Program-made: the position numbers and the translations under genes
Origin: Cheiracanthium punctorium
Lineage: Eukaryota; Arthropoda; Arachnida; Araneae; Cheiracanthiidae
Direction: 5' to 3'
DNA length: 64,000 nt
Assembly: GCA_038373885.1 (NCBI GenBank)
Contig: JAWZYV010014440.1
Span: 248,001 to 312,000 of the forward strand
Notes under the pieces: generated by a model
The model's database searches: none
Told to the model about the DNA's origin: nothing
What the model saw: the letters and a program-made list of their open reading frames with translations, nothing else
Shown: positions 1 through 13,400 of the stretch, piece by piece
How positions within the stretch are numbered: the stretch's first letter is position 1
Layout: the number at the start of each line of letters is the position of its first letter

Positions 1-187
1 GCCTGGGAATAAATGAAAATTTCTTTAATTAAATTTTATTTATACAGTTTAAAAACACTTGCACTGACTGATAAAAAGATACTCTGTTTATTTTCACAGG
101 GTTCATTGTGTTCAAGACCTATGCTTAACATTTTTTACAAAACCTGTTTTTGAAGTTACATGATTAATTTTCTTTATTTACTTTCAG

Positions 188-229
188 AATGACTTCACAG
201 ACAATGAAAACAAGTCGCATTCAGAGTAA
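188..229 (+). CDS. possible 3'-terminal exon of a convergent gene
   Basis: A pyrimidine-rich acceptor (TTTATTTACTTTCAG) precedes 13 codons reading NDFTDNENKSHSE and a TAA stop. The hydrophilic acidic end and the clean acceptor look like a last exon of a plus-strand gene whose body lies left of the window. No homology can be claimed on 13 residues; it could be chance. Confidence 0.3.
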   Translation, partial: NDFTDNENKSHSE

Positions 230-2446
230 GGATTGTTTTGGAAGCTGAGTATCACCTGAAACAAAGCAATGAACACTAATGCTGAAGAGCCAACTGCTTA
301 TTAGCACCAATGTTGTTGACAGTGAATAGTTAATAGCATTAAAAAAAAAAAAAAAAAAGGAGAAAGTAGTAGTATGTTAAAAAAATGTTGATGGAATGAA
401 ATATTTTATTTGGGAGACGTCAATCTCATTATGCACAGCAGAAATTCCATGTGCGATAAGGTTCAAGGTGATAGTGGACATTCAAATTGCAAAATTTATG
501 TAATAGATACTAAATTTCATCAGTATTATAAACAATGTAGTGGTTTCATAATCAATGGGTTTTTTTCTTGTACTTTGTAACAAAAATTTGCATTAATGAT
601 TACATGTGTAGCACCCATATGTACTGATAATGCTGATACATTTGTAATTTTCTTTTATCTATTTTCCTTGATGTTCAGCAAAATTTAAGTAAAATAAGAG
701 TTTAAAACTCTATCTGTAGTTTACAATAGTTAATGTGAAAGGTGAAATATTTTGACTATTTTTCTTAAAATTTAAATAAAATTTCCATGCTATGTATGAA
801 AGTAATGTTCTTGGAACATTTTTAATTAAGCTAATTATGTAATTAACAGTAATGAGACCAATAGAGTTTGTGTTAGAAATTTGAACACTTACATAACTAC
901 ATTTTATTTTCAAAGAGATCAAACAGGGAGAAAAAGTCTAAAATTATTTAAATTACTAGAAATAACCATTTTGAAATTTGCTCTTTTTTTGCGAGTTATC
1001 TTTATGAAGATAAGAGTTGTGAAGTAGACATTTTGCATTTATGTTTTTATTCATTTGTATATATTCATTATTTTAAATTATTCTTCACACCTTGTATCAA
1101 AGTCATTAAATTTAGAGGTCATTGAAATGAAGCCCTCAAACCAGTAATTAACCAGTCTTAAGTTCTGTAGAAAGTGATTAAAATTATTATCATTAACACA
1201 AGAGGACACCTCAAGGTATTAACTGTATATTGTTGCTCACTGTATTAAAAACATTCTCATGAATTTTATTGTATTGAAAGTAACTTATATAAAATTTTAG
1301 AACACTGGTTATTGCACAATTTTTGTATGTATTTTTTAAATTGAGCTATTTTATCTTAGTATATTGGGAAAAGATAAAAATATTGCTATAGATGTAGAAA
1401 AATTGTACATGTAAGTTCATGCTTATCTTGTTTCATTTGTATATTTATTTCATGTACTTGTATATTATCTAAATCATTTTCTTTCAGTATTTTCAGCTAT
1501 GTGATATGTTTTCCTAGAAGCAGGATTTATTTGTACGAACCATGTTAAATCATCACATTTAAACACATACCCTTTATTTATTTATTCATTTAAATAAAAT
1601 ATTATCAAAATTCAGTTTAAGAACTGCACTTTTTGATCCCCAAAAGAATGTTTAAGTATACTGTGTTTTTGAAATAAATATTCAGTATCTTTAAAGCATT
1701 TTTTAAAAACTGTTTTTTCTTCTGACAAATATGACTAATTTTTGTTTCCCTATATTTAATTCACCGCCCCCCCCCAAAAAAAAAAAGTTCTTTATTTTAT
1801 CAAATGTGTTATAATATACCCAGTGACGTTTCTGTAATGTTATGTAATATAATTTACTTTTAAAAATTTATATTGTAAGAATATGCTTTAAAAAATAACT
1901 ATTAAAGAATTTTTTTTCTTGCCAACATATAGAATTTTTATTATAACTGCATCATTTCCCAGAATACATTTATTTCTTGCAGAAAATTTAGAAAATATTC
2001 ATTCTGTCCTATTTAAGAAGGTAGAATTTATAAGACAACTCCAACATTTTAAATAGAATGCCTTACACTTGCACACTTAAGGCGAGGTATGGCAACTGCC
2101 CAAGACCTTGCACTTCTAAGAAGCTTGCACCTGTAAAAGTTAAATTCCTTCCTAAGAAATATAAATATTTTTCGCTTATGCATATATATTAAAAAAAAAA
2201 AAAAAAAGTCACTGGTAACACGGTGGTTTTCTGATCACATCAGCTCTATGAGAATTTTCTTTGAATTAGCTAAAGCCTGTTGGGCTCGTTTAAATAATAG
2301 TTCACCATATACTTGCAAGGTGCATGAATGATTAGTTTCAACACTTGCCTAAGATACAAGAAATGAGTAATGATTAGATAGTATTGAATAAACTTTTATA
2401 TGCTTATTCAATGTAATCTAAGTTCCTTTGGCTATGTCCCTGAACA
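230..2446. other. AT-rich sequence with no gene seen
   Basis: No supported coding region on either strand. There are several AATAAA motifs (around 1598 and 1673), which would suit a 3' UTR of the putative exon at 188-229, and homopolymer A runs (about 341-358 and 2191-2206). Confidence 0.35.
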
Positions 2447-2712
2447 GAGATAAGTGGGCAAGTGGGCAATGTAAATTGGAAATATGTTCAAATTAAGGTA
2501 GGAAAGAAAAGTATGTTAAGAAAAAAATATTGTTAATAAAAAAAAAATCCCAAATAGAGGAAAATGTGTCCCATACACTAATGAGGTTATGTACAAAATT
2601 TCAGTCTTTCATCCTACAGTGTCTCAAAGCTATCTATAAACAAACATGATCAGGTGCTAAACATGAATTTGAATGTAAACTTTTATAGCTAAATGAAAGA
2701 AAGAAAGAAAAA

Positions 2713-2744
<32 letters not shown>

Positions 2745-3066
2745 AACTTCTGTAATTTCTGTACAACTGCTGAAATTCAATTTTCCCCCCTTGAAGAGCT
2801 ATTAAAAAGTGGCTTAAGTCAGCCTATCTATCGTTATCTTCATACCTCTGGCACTTTTTAGGATGTAATTCTCAAATTTTCTACATTACCTCAGTGTATG
2901 AGGCACATATTACTTACTAATTGGGATTTTTTTTTTTCTAATTGGGGGTTGTATACAAATTTTAAAAATTGTAGCTTTTTGAAAATTAACAAGAATTTTT
3001 TCTCGCTGTAGTCTCCCCCCCCCCTTATTTTTAACATTTGTTCAATTTATATTGCCCACTTATCTC
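2447..3066. mobile_element. short inverted-repeat element (unclassified MITE)
   Basis: The left end GAGATAAGTGGGCAA and its inverse at 3052-3066 bound about 620 bp; similarity continues about 40 bp inward on both sides (left GGGCAATGTAAATTGG, right GGGCAATATAAATTGA). No coding capacity. An A-rich run occupies 2698-2746. Confidence 0.5.
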
Positions 3067-3284
3067 TATTAAACAAATAATGTTACCACTTTTTTGGGAC
3101 ACCCTGTATATGCTTAGCAATTTAAACTTTTGAGTGAGAGTTAGCATAGCAATTCTTGTGAGTTAAAATAGCCTGACAGACAAGCAAAAGGTTGAAAAAG
3201 ATGAGAATGTTTTCCTGTTGCCGTTAGTAAAGGAAAAATTTAAGAAACTAATATATACTTATAGCAAAATAAATAAAAAAAATA

Positions 3285-4495
3285 TAAAGAAGATTTCTCT
3301 CTATTCTAAAAAAAAAAAAGTAACGGCTGCTGCTGCCGCCATCAAAAGCTTGTTCTGCTATCTCCTCCAAAACCGTGGGGTTTTGACGAAGGTGTCCACG
3401 GATTCGGAAAATTCCAGAGAAGCTGGTTAGATGACTTAAATTTCGAAATTCCAATTATTTTCAAAGATATTAATAAAGAACTGAAAAACTAAGCATAATG
3501 GTTGCCAGACTTGGCAATTTTCGCCAGCATAAAAACATTCATGCCTTGCAACAAAGCAATTCCTGCATGAAATTAACAAACATGAAGTAGAATTACACCA
3601 TTTTTATGCCAAATTAAAAGAAAATGAAATAAATCAAAGTGTGTTATACAAAGTTCACAATTTTCAAATAGTAAGTTCTCTTACAGAACAGGAGTTTAAA
3701 ACTGACGCCAATTCCTTTTCTAATAATAATTGTAACTGATTAAAAAGTGCCATTTTGGCATCAGGTACGATCTGGAAAAACACTATCTTAAGCAGGGTGA
3801 ATCTAAATACTGCATGTCTTCCAAAATGTTAGCACCCAGTATTTTGAAAGTGAAAAACAATTCAAATGTATATTATACTAATGTCGATTAGGTTCAGCTT
3901 GGGTATTTGCCACCTGTAGAAATATTTGGCGGCGTTAATTATGCCATTATAGCAAGTACTGCTTGTATATTTGCCCATGCGGCAAGATGATATATTTTGC
4001 AGTGCTAAATAAGCCAATTTGCTAAGGATTATGTATATGAATGTATGGATAACTGTTTTCACAGCAACCTTGCATGAACAATATTATTGGTTATGAGCAT
4101 GTGTATATCACCAAATAATGAAAAGTTACCATTAGTAGCAAGCTATAATAGCTGTTCTGTAGTTTTTATCAAAGAAAATATATGAAGCACTGTTTTCTTA
4201 GTAAAAATTTTAACTATACGTATATGTAAGTCGCCAACTTCTGAAAAATTGCCATGGATGGCAAATGCGCAAGGTGTTCCATACGTTTAACACAAAAATA
4301 GCGTGAAGTTGTTTCAAGGAACATGTATGAACCAAGGAATGTGTAGCTAGGTAACATTCTGTCAGGTCCAATCTTTGGATTTTGTCAATTTTGCTTTTTT
4401 TACGAACAAGCATTATTAGGGGCTGAATGCCTCATACGAAAAGCGAGTGTAGTGAGTCTAGGCTAGGGGCTTTGGCACCTAGTCAGGGGGGAAAA
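3285..4495 (+). repeat. 1.2-kb dispersed repeat, copy A
   Basis: This stretch aligns by eye with the reverse complement of 32925-34240. Shared landmarks are CTCTCTATTCTAAAAA, a CGGCTGCTGCTGCCGCC-like run, GCTTGTTCTGCTATCTCCTCC, TAATGGTTGCCAGACTTGGC, GGTTCAGCTTGGGTATTTGCC and GCCTCATACGAAAAGCGAG. A shorter relative is at 27519-27850. No ORF; family unknown to me. Confidence 0.75.
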
Positions 4496-4734
4496 AAGTT
4501 GCAAATTTCCAGAAAATGTGTTTACATTTAGACTCAGTTTATATAAAGGATTTTTCCAATAGAGATGATACAATTTTAAATGATTAGGATGGCAACACTG
4601 TGCATTTTTTTTTTTTAAATATTTCTTTTGTCACTTGTCTTTAGTATATTATGCCATTTAATCATGGAAAGATAATGTTTCAGAATTATTAAATTGGTTT
4701 ATCAAAATGTAATGTAAATACTGAGAAATTTGAG

Positions 4735-4975
4735 AATTCATGGAAGACATCATCCAGTTCTTGTGATTTCTTTCTTTGGGGATATGTTAAGCCAAGTTTA
4801 TGCTGATTATCCAACAACAATTGAGCAATTAAAAACCAACATTGAATGTGTTATTCACGAAATAACACCAAATTTATGTGAGAGTGATGGAAAATTGGGT
4901 TGACAAAATGTGGTATGTACAGAGAAATCTTGGTGCTCACATGAACGATATTATTTTTAAGGTTTTTAAGCTATT
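4735..4975 (+). pseudogene. mariner-type transposase C-terminal fragment
   Basis: Read across stops and frameshifts, the plus strand gives DFFLWGYVK, then a YPTTIEQLKTNIE-like block, ITPNLCESVMENWVDK and LGAHMNDIIF. This is the C-terminal part of a common arthropod mariner-like transposase, including the DFFLWG third-catalytic-aspartate region. It is broken and lacks the N-terminal half. Confidence 0.65.
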
Positions 4976-4989
4976 AGATCTTTAGAAAA

Positions 4990-6683
4990 TACAATTAGTT
5001 TTCATTAAAGTACATTAATAGTAAAAATTATCACTAAAATTACTCTGCACATAAATTTGTGATGAAAAATAAATGTCACAACTATTAACATAACATTTCT
5101 TTTACAAATATTGCTCAATGAAGAAAAACTTTATGGACATGTAATTGCTTTTTAAAAAATATTATTTTTCAAAATGTTCTTTCTTAAAAGAAGGAAAAAA
5201 GAAAAAGTCATTTGAATGTACTTAGATATCTAAAATATTAACATGTATGGGTAAGAATAACAATCTACAACAGCCATCAACATATAAGCAAATTTTATTC
5301 CAAAATGGAATTCATCCAGGCTTCATACAAAAACACTAACAGCTAATTACAAAGATATACAAGACATTTGTATTCCTCGAATGCACTACATGGAATATTT
5401 TCACAACTTGGAATTGTATTTGATCATGACATTGAATAAGTGCAATATGTGTATAATGTATGGCAAACAAACAGAGAATCTTGGCACAAAATTAAGAACT
5501 AGATAGTTGTCAGATTATAAACATAAATTGTTTCAGAAACAAATTCATAAAATAATTCATTAAAATTAAAGAAATAAATTAGCATAGCAGTATTGAACAA
5601 TGATGCAATAGTAAAATAAATGCAACAAACAAAACTAACAGAAAGAGATGAAAATTGTTTTGCGGAACAATGAATAGACACACATTAACAAATATAATTA
5701 AAAGAGAATTATTCTCATGCTTAAATGCTAAGATTGAACACTTCTTATAAAAGACTGCAGTTTATGTAATAAATTTATATCACAAACTTACACATGAGGT
5801 ATTAATGGACGGATTTTTTATTTAAAAAATGTAAGAATTTCCTTTATAGCAGCAGTACACTTTTAATGGTCAACAGATGAAGTCATTTAACAATCTTAAA
5901 TGTATGAAAAGTGAAGTAGAGCAACTTTAGTCTCAGAAATCTTAATTTGGTTTATTAAATTACTAATAACTGCATATAGCTTAAAGGGGCTAGCAATAGT
6001 TTTTGATCAAAAACTAAACATTGGAGAAAAATAGCTGAATGTGTTGTGTCTGTATTTTAAGGCAAGTTCTATTTACCCAGTTTAAAAGTTTACAAGTAGT
6101 GTGTATAAAAGTATAAAAAAGTTTAAAACTGTCATAAATACTGTTTATTGATAGTAAAAATAAAACTTATTGGTGCAACAGAAATTTGTTGCACTGTGTA
6201 TCTTGGGAGACAAACTTTACACATCCATATTACAAGCAATTTCGCAATATTTTGAGGAGTGATGTGGGGATTTCTTATATGAAAAAATATATCAGATAAA
6301 CAGACTGGAAACGTGAAAGCTCTATTTCAATAGCAAAATAAAATATACTCTCTGAAAAGGTCAAAATTCTACTTTTGTTAATAAAATTAGGAAGCAAGTA
6401 TTCTAGCTAGAGCCTTATTTTTTTTTTTAAGATAACATGTTTTCAGGTTAATCAAGATAAATTACATATACATACTTAGAAAATGCTATAATTTTTCAAA
6501 CTACATGCAATTTTACGTATATTAAAAATATTTCTGTTTTTATTATTTTTTATAAAGTAATTTTAAGAAGATAAGTTTGGAACAGTTGGTATTTTCATGC
6601 TAGACAGACACCAAGGAATACTAGAAATTAATGAAGATAATGTCTATTATTCACTAAGTAATAAAAAGAAAAAAAAAATTCTC
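4990..6683 (-). other. yurt: probable 3' UTR and downstream region of yurt
   Basis: No ORF is supported here. The sequence is A/T-rich, directly follows the yurt stop, and contains candidate AATAAA signals on the minus strand (TTTATT at 6144-6149 and 5951-5956). The real cleavage site cannot be decided from sequence. Confidence 0.4.
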
Positions 6684-6875
6684 TCATAATTCAGTAGTCA
6701 TAACAGTTCGTCGAATTGTTGTAGGATTTTCTGAAGATGAAACACCATTTGTTTCAACAAGCCAAGGTGAAAGTTGAGATGCTGATGTAATTTTCAAGGC
6801 CTGAACAGATATATCTCTATTACTTGCAGATGACACTGAACGTGTAATGGGGTTTGCACCAGCGAAAGAAGTTTC
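6684..6875 (-). CDS. yurt: yurt terminal exon with PDZ-binding TTEL
   Basis: 192 nt: 63 residues and a TGA stop at 6686-6684. The acceptor is AATTTAG and phase 0 matches exon o. The last residues are [12 protein letters not shown] is a class I PDZ ligand and the vertebrate EPB41L5 tail ends in the same TTEL. This supports both the gene identity and the exon choice, although the intron before it is 14.4 kb. Upstream residues [10 protein letters not shown] and ENPTTIRR have no known fold. Confidence 0.9.
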   Translation of the reverse strand, partial: ETSFAGANPITRSVSSASNRDISVQALKITSASQLSPWLVETNGVSSSENPTTIRRTVMTTEL

Positions 6876-7422
6876 CTAAATTAATAGATAAAATAATTAC
6901 TTTTTACTTAATTTCATGATAATAAATGAAAAATACTTTTTGTTTATAAGCACTTTGTCTGATGTTCCAGCAAAATGGACAAACTCAACAGCATTGAATA
7001 AAAAATTTGGCAAATTTTTGTTATTAACAAATGACAAACTAATTCTATCAGAGTTGGATGGTTTGAACTAGAAACCACCAAAGTGATTAAAAACACTTGG
7101 TTTAAACCATTTTCCCACTCCCGATTTTTTTAAAATGCTTGATGGGTTATATTTAACTTAAAAAAAAAAAAAAAAAATACAGAATACTGTAAAATGCAGA
7201 AAAGGGTAAAAGGGTTTTATACCGATATCTAGAGTCATGTGTTGATATAATGATGTATCCTAATGTACATAATTTGATGAATTATTATTCAGTCTTCCTG
7301 TCTTCATTTAACTACAGCAGTTTAGTTTATTAAACATGATTAAAACATTTCAACATATTTGAAATGCTCAAGCACATTTTCGATATACAGTAAACCCTCG
7401 TTATATCATGCTTGTCGGGAGA

Positions 7423-7460
<38 letters not shown>

Positions 7461-10400
7461 GATATAACGGGCAGAGAGGGGAGGGGGGGTGATACGATAA
7501 AACTTTACTTTTATGAACATATGCTTTTAAAATATAACAAAATTAGTAGTATATGTACTGTAATAAAAGATATGCTCTTAAGCTATAAAAAATAGAAGTT
7601 TAATTTTTCATTTTTATGTACAAATACACATTTCATTTCTTGCTGAAAAAATGATCCAGTGTCATTTAATTTCATTTTTCTTATATCCTGCTTTTCTACA
7701 AAGATTAAGGAGCCCAAAATTAATTAATTGTACCTAACTTATGTGATAGAAGATGTATTTTTCAAATGTACTGTGTGCTTCTCAAGTAAAGTAACAAAGC
7801 AAAAGAGTACAGTAAAAAATTGGGAGACAGAAAAAGTGCAATATATCAGAATGTGTGATATAACGAAGGGTTACTGTACTTCATTTCTATAGCTTTATCA
7901 ATAGATAGCTATAATTGCAGGGTGCCAACCAGACTTCGTGCCGATTACACAGACGTGTAATCGATTACGATTAATTTTCACTTTTAGACCAGGATTACGA
8001 TTACCGGAGAAAGTGTAATTCCCGATTATGGTTAGATTACGATTATCATATAAAACCCAATTTCCGATTACGATTATGTAATCTATTAAGACATTCGATT
8101 ATGATTACATTTGAGTCCGATTACGATTACATTACGATTACAAAACTTTTCTTTTCACCCTTCTGGCATTGATATTATAATGTCTAAATTTTACAATTTT
8201 AACTCAAGAACAGAATATGGGTCCATTTGTTCAGGGAGCTAAATTACAAGAATGCCATACAGCAAGAACTTCTATACTATTAGACGAACCTGGTTGATTT
8301 CCTAGGCCCACTTGTGAAAAGTTTTTTAATGCATACGAACCTCTATTTGAACATGGTATTTTCCGATTTTAACTTAAACATATGTCATTTGCAGTGTGCA
8401 TGTGGGGTGGGAGGGGGGGACAGGCTTGGTGGTTTAACACATCTTTGAAATGAACCCAGGTTTAACCTAATCAAGCAAAAATTAGTATACAAAAATTGAT
8501 ATTTGATCCCTTCTATGCTCGGCGTTGCTTCCTTGCCTATGTCCTGGTTTTCTGGTTTCGAAAGAGGTACTGGCAGACCAGGGGCGTAGCCAGAAATTTT
8601 TCATGGGAGGGGGGTTACGACTACCACTACTCATATATATGTATACATGTGTGTGATAATGTAGTGAAAAATATACATTTTGCATGGCAAAAAATTCCTC
8701 ATGGGGGGGATTCCTTGCCTATGTCCTGGTTTTCTGGTTTCGAAAGAGGTACTGGCAGACCAGGGGCGTAGCCAGAAATTTTTCATGGGAGGGGGGTTAC
8801 GACTACCACTACTCATATATATGTATACATGTGTGTGATAATGTAGTGAAAAATATACATTTTGCATGGCAAAAAATTCCTCATGGGGGGGGTTATGACT
8901 CCCCTAACACCCCCCCCCCGGCGATATCGCATAAGTGCTACTGATGAGAGATAGAAAATAGGTTAATATAGACGTAGAGATGTCAAAGATTTGCGGATGA
9001 GAGAGGGATGTGTGTATATAACAGGCCCGTGCTGGGTGCCTTGAGAGGGCGGTGGACAAAGGATGATGAGGGCGCTTTACATAGGCGTCGGTAACATTCT
9101 GTAACATAGAACAAGGGGGACAAGGGGGGAGCACTTGTCCCTCCCTGGATTTTGCATACTCTTTTTGTCCCTGTTTTTTTCTTCTTTTTCTCTCTTTCCA
9201 TCATAGTAACGGTATGGAAAGTAATCTTTGCCAATCCCCCCCCCCCCCCACACACACACACACACCGGGGAAAATATTCTGTTGACGCCCATAGCTCTTT
9301 CATAATCAGAGTTGGGCAGTATCGCAAATACATGTATTTGAAATACTATTTTCAAAATACTTTTGTATTTTCACAAGAAAAAGCAAAGTATTTTGAAAAT
9401 GTATGAAAATACAATTTTCATTTTGAAGTTAAATTAATTTAACATCAAAATTAGCTTGGTTTGGGAAAATTAAACAAAAATGATAGGACTGCTGGCATTA
9501 ACTTTTTCATAGTTCATGATATAAACAAACTGTTGCATTTGCTCTATTTTAGTGTTATAAATGGTAACTAAAGAGGTATTAAGATTTTTTGAGACGCTTA
9601 GGTTATATTAAGCAAGGAGGAGGGAGGAAATCTCAGACGCCTATTTAGAGTAGTTTAATGATAGCTGATCTAGGAGACTTTCTGTATTGCTGATAACTGA
9701 TTCACAAATTTGAATGAAGCTGAAAAGGGAGAAAAATACGTTTGAGTAATATTCACTGGATTTCTGTAAAAGAATTTATAAACAATTTCGAATGCGTTAC
9801 CAAGTTATAGAAAAATAAGCCAGTCAGTATTTCTGAAGTTATATCACGAGATGGATCAAGCTTCCAGTTTAGATGAATTTGCGAGTCGTTGTGCAATTCT
9901 GAGTGGAAATTTTTTTCAAATTTTATCTGTAGATACAAATGAGAAAGTTAAGGCGCAGTGCCAGCTTTGCCAACCCAAAAGGTCTATCGTAAGGGGAACA
10001 TTCAAAACCACTACAAATTTTAAAACTCTCGCTTAAAGATAAATCATAAAATATATTAAGCTGAGTTCTTTTGTTCAAATGTTTAACTGAATTCAATAAA
10101 TCATAAATATTAATATACAAGGTTTTCAACGTCTTTTTTTCAAACTTTTTTAATTGAATGCTCTGCAAGTCATATTTACTTCTCTTTTCCATCAAAGTCC
10201 AACTTTAAAAAAAAAATAAATATGAGATTGAAATAGTATACATATATATATATATATATATTTAATTGTCTTGTTTGGAAATCTCAGTAAACCCTAAGTT
10301 TCTTTTATTAATTTTAATTGTTCATCATTTACTCATCCTATATTTAGAATCACGGATGGATCGTGTTCAAGTTCTCAAAAATTTAAACCTCACCACTGAT

Positions 10401-13400
10401 GTCTGTATTAAAAAACACTAGATATGAGTTTAAATTTGCTTTAAGAGCTTGGACCCTAAATTTATGCTTCTTATCATAACTTAAAATTTTATTTTATTAG
10501 CTTAGATTAAATAAACGAAACATTTCAGTAAGCTTTTCAATTTTTAATGTTGTCCTTATCAAAATGAAGTAATTTTAGAGTGATGCGAGAGAGGTCGAAA
10601 ATAAAACTACTACGAATGATGATGATTGGTTTGAATTTAATGACTCCGAACCATATACTACAAATTCTGGAAATGCTGTTGAACGTTAATTGCTGCAGCT
10701 TCTTTCCGAAAAATCAACAGATTTGAAAGTTCTAAATTCATATCCGACAGTAAAAGAAATTTTCATGAAATTCAACATAAGTTTGCCCACTAGTGCTCCT
10801 GTCGAAAGACTTTTTTTTCTTTTGCAGGCATCATAAATGCTCCAAAAAGAAATTTATCAAGCGATACCCATACAGCACAGCAAATTTGCAGTGAGCTTGA
10901 TTTATCAAGTCAATAAACTTGAATTAAGCTTGAAAATTTCAAGCGTGTAAGCTTAATGCAAGCTTGAATCAAGTGTTCAAGTTTACACTTGTCCAACTTG
11001 CATTAAGCTTGAAATAGCAAGCTTAATTCCAACTTACTACACTCTAAAAAATTTTCCTAAATACATGGGGTGCCGGTCGGTGAACTCGCCCCATAAATTT
11101 CATTTCCCATGCATTTTCCCCTCTACGTTGAAACCTCAAGTTATATTAATCTGTTTCCGTCTAGCGTTCACGATCGATCTCTGGACCTAAGGTGTGGGAA
11201 GCCAGTGTCTTAACCACCATGCCAATCTGACTCGAGGTGACATGAATAAAGTTTGAAGTGACTGTTATGGTTTTCACGCCATGTTTTGGGGAGAGTGATC
11301 AGTATTACCCGATGCTGATCTGCATCTTTTATTTTTCCATGGTATGAATCAAAATTAGTATAGGGAAATAAGCATAATATAAACTTAAAAGCAACACACG
11401 TTTTAAAACTTTCAATATCGCAACACTCATGTTGGGCAATATTGGCCAAAATCGAGACAAACGACTGATTTTGAAATCAATTTTGTAGTATATTTGTATT
11501 TTATTTTGAAGAATTTCAATATTTGGAAACATAGGATCAATTTTTTTAATTCTATGGTCAAGTACATTTATGACTGATTATAATTTATTTGTTATGTGGA
11601 TGTGCCTTTCCAAATCAAGCAGTAATCAAGTTGCATTCAAGGTTGACAGTTCAAATGACTTAAATTCAGCGGGAAAATATTTGCTAACTCTCTCTCTTTT
11701 TTTTTTTTTATTTTAAATCTCCAAGCTTGCTGCAATCTTAAAATGAATTGAACTGTCAAGCTTGTATTAATACGTTAAATTCAAAGAAACGTCAAGCTTG
11801 ATTTAAGCTTATGTGCTGTCTGGGTAATCAGTTTGAAAAACTAGTTTTTTTGAAAGCAAATCATTCTTTTTCTAAATCATAGTGCTTAGAATAATTATAT
11901 CATCTTTTAAAAGTCCTTTTCATAATTTCTTAATTAAATCGCATACTTATAAGTAAATTAATACAATGGCACACATTTTTTGTAGTAATATATGAATGCA
12001 CCTTAAAGCAGAAGTATAATTTCTTCGTTTAGAAGTATATTTAATTTTATATTTTAATTCCATCCATTATCACTAAAAAATAACGTTCAATAAATACATG
12101 TCAAACACAGTTTTGCTTTCATGCCTTTTAAGATGCAATTTATTCCAGAAAAAATTCATGTATATTAAAAAGAATAAATAGATAATAGTTACTATTACTT
12201 TTGTTTGTTCATCCCAAAATACATTGGAATAAAATAAACTAGAAGTTTTTGTAGAAATTTTTACTTATTCTTAATTAAAGTTTTAGATGCATTTTGTATT
12301 TTGTCTGTATTTTGAAAATACACAAGCTGTATTTTGTATTTTTTTTCAATTTAGAAAGTATTTTGTATTATGTAATCTTTTGTGTTTGAAGAAATGTAAT
12401 TTGTATTTTGTATCGAAAATACATTTTTTATGTATTTTGCCCAACTCTGCATAGAAACTAATACACAGTTCACAAAATTGTATATTTACAAGTCACACTA
12501 TTCTAGTTAAAATGAAACTTAAACGTAACTCCTAAAGAAAAGACAATAATGAACGAAAACGAGTCTGCAGTTCACGGTTTAGCAAAGATTTAGAAAATAA
12601 CTGATAAACCAACTAAAAAGAAGAATTCATTATAGGTTCGAGGGGTGTCCTTGGAGATTTTTTTTTCTTAATTCCTTTTCATTGCTTTCTCCTTAATTTT
12701 GTGGACTGGTGTAAGACAGGAAGTTGTAATAGGAAAGAATATGTGCCTTGTGTTGGTGTACCCCCTGCAAATCCTGTTATTGCTTATCAGTAAGTCCTCG
12801 TGCTAAAGCGCTGGTTTTTTGTTTATGGAGGACCCACAGCCCTCTCTTTTACTACCATACTACAGTGGATTCTAGTATTTAGTAAGAGTTGGAATTTTTT
12901 TTTTCTGAACACTTGTACACTTACATCTGAGACATTCGCGCCATACAGATATATATTTCTATGGACAGATCGGTGTGTGTGGGGTGTGTGTGTGTGTGTG
13001 TGCCCGGTTACAGATATCGGACACCCACGAAAGACCCGACCCAATTAACTGCGATCCGACCCAGATGGATGGAGGTAATCTCGTTTTGTTGCCTGAAAGT
13101 GTGCGAAATGTAGGGGAAGAGAAAAAAAGGGTGCTTAGAAATCTTGTTACTAAGCATGGTTTTTCAAGGAACATATATGTTTTCTCTGCTTGACGCTATG
13201 ACTTATCATATGGAAACGCGAAAGGAGTGTAAAATTATGAGAGTCTGGTATAAAATAGGTGTGTTTGTGTTTCGTTACATGTCGTTAAAATTACTTTGAA
13301 AAAATTACTAACTTGTAACGTTTGTTAAATGATAATAGTACTAAAAAGGTTTTTTTTAATGAAAGAGCTTGACTGGCAAAGTTGTCTTTAGAAAGGAACA

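Larger units (their letters stand above)
10690..11905 (+). pseudogene. hAT transposase C-terminal remnant, split by an insertion
   Basis: From 10690 the translation contains [20 protein letters not shown] and, after a frameshift in the T run near 10810, [15 protein letters not shown]. The frame resumes after the insert at 11827 as [15 protein letters not shown]. This is the canonical hAT dimerisation block ([12 protein letters not shown]...KRNxLS...FEKLVFLK). The pieces become contiguous when 10867-11824 and one TA are removed. Confidence 0.85.
9307..12449 (+). mobile_element. decayed hAT transposon
   Basis: The left end CAGAGTTGGGCAGTAT and the right end ...TTTTGCCCAACTCTG are inverted repeats, followed inward by AATAC/GTATTT-rich subterminal repeats, the typical hAT layout. 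Coding remains include a BED-finger-like segment (9851-10030) and the C-terminal dimerisation region (about 10690-10866, continuing at 11827). No clear 8-bp target duplication is seen. Confidence 0.85.

Noticed and set aside
9307..12449. Clear 8-bp target duplication for the hAT at 9307
   Set aside because: The flanking octamers TTCATAAT and CATAGAAA do not match; only the inverted ends and coding remnants support the element.
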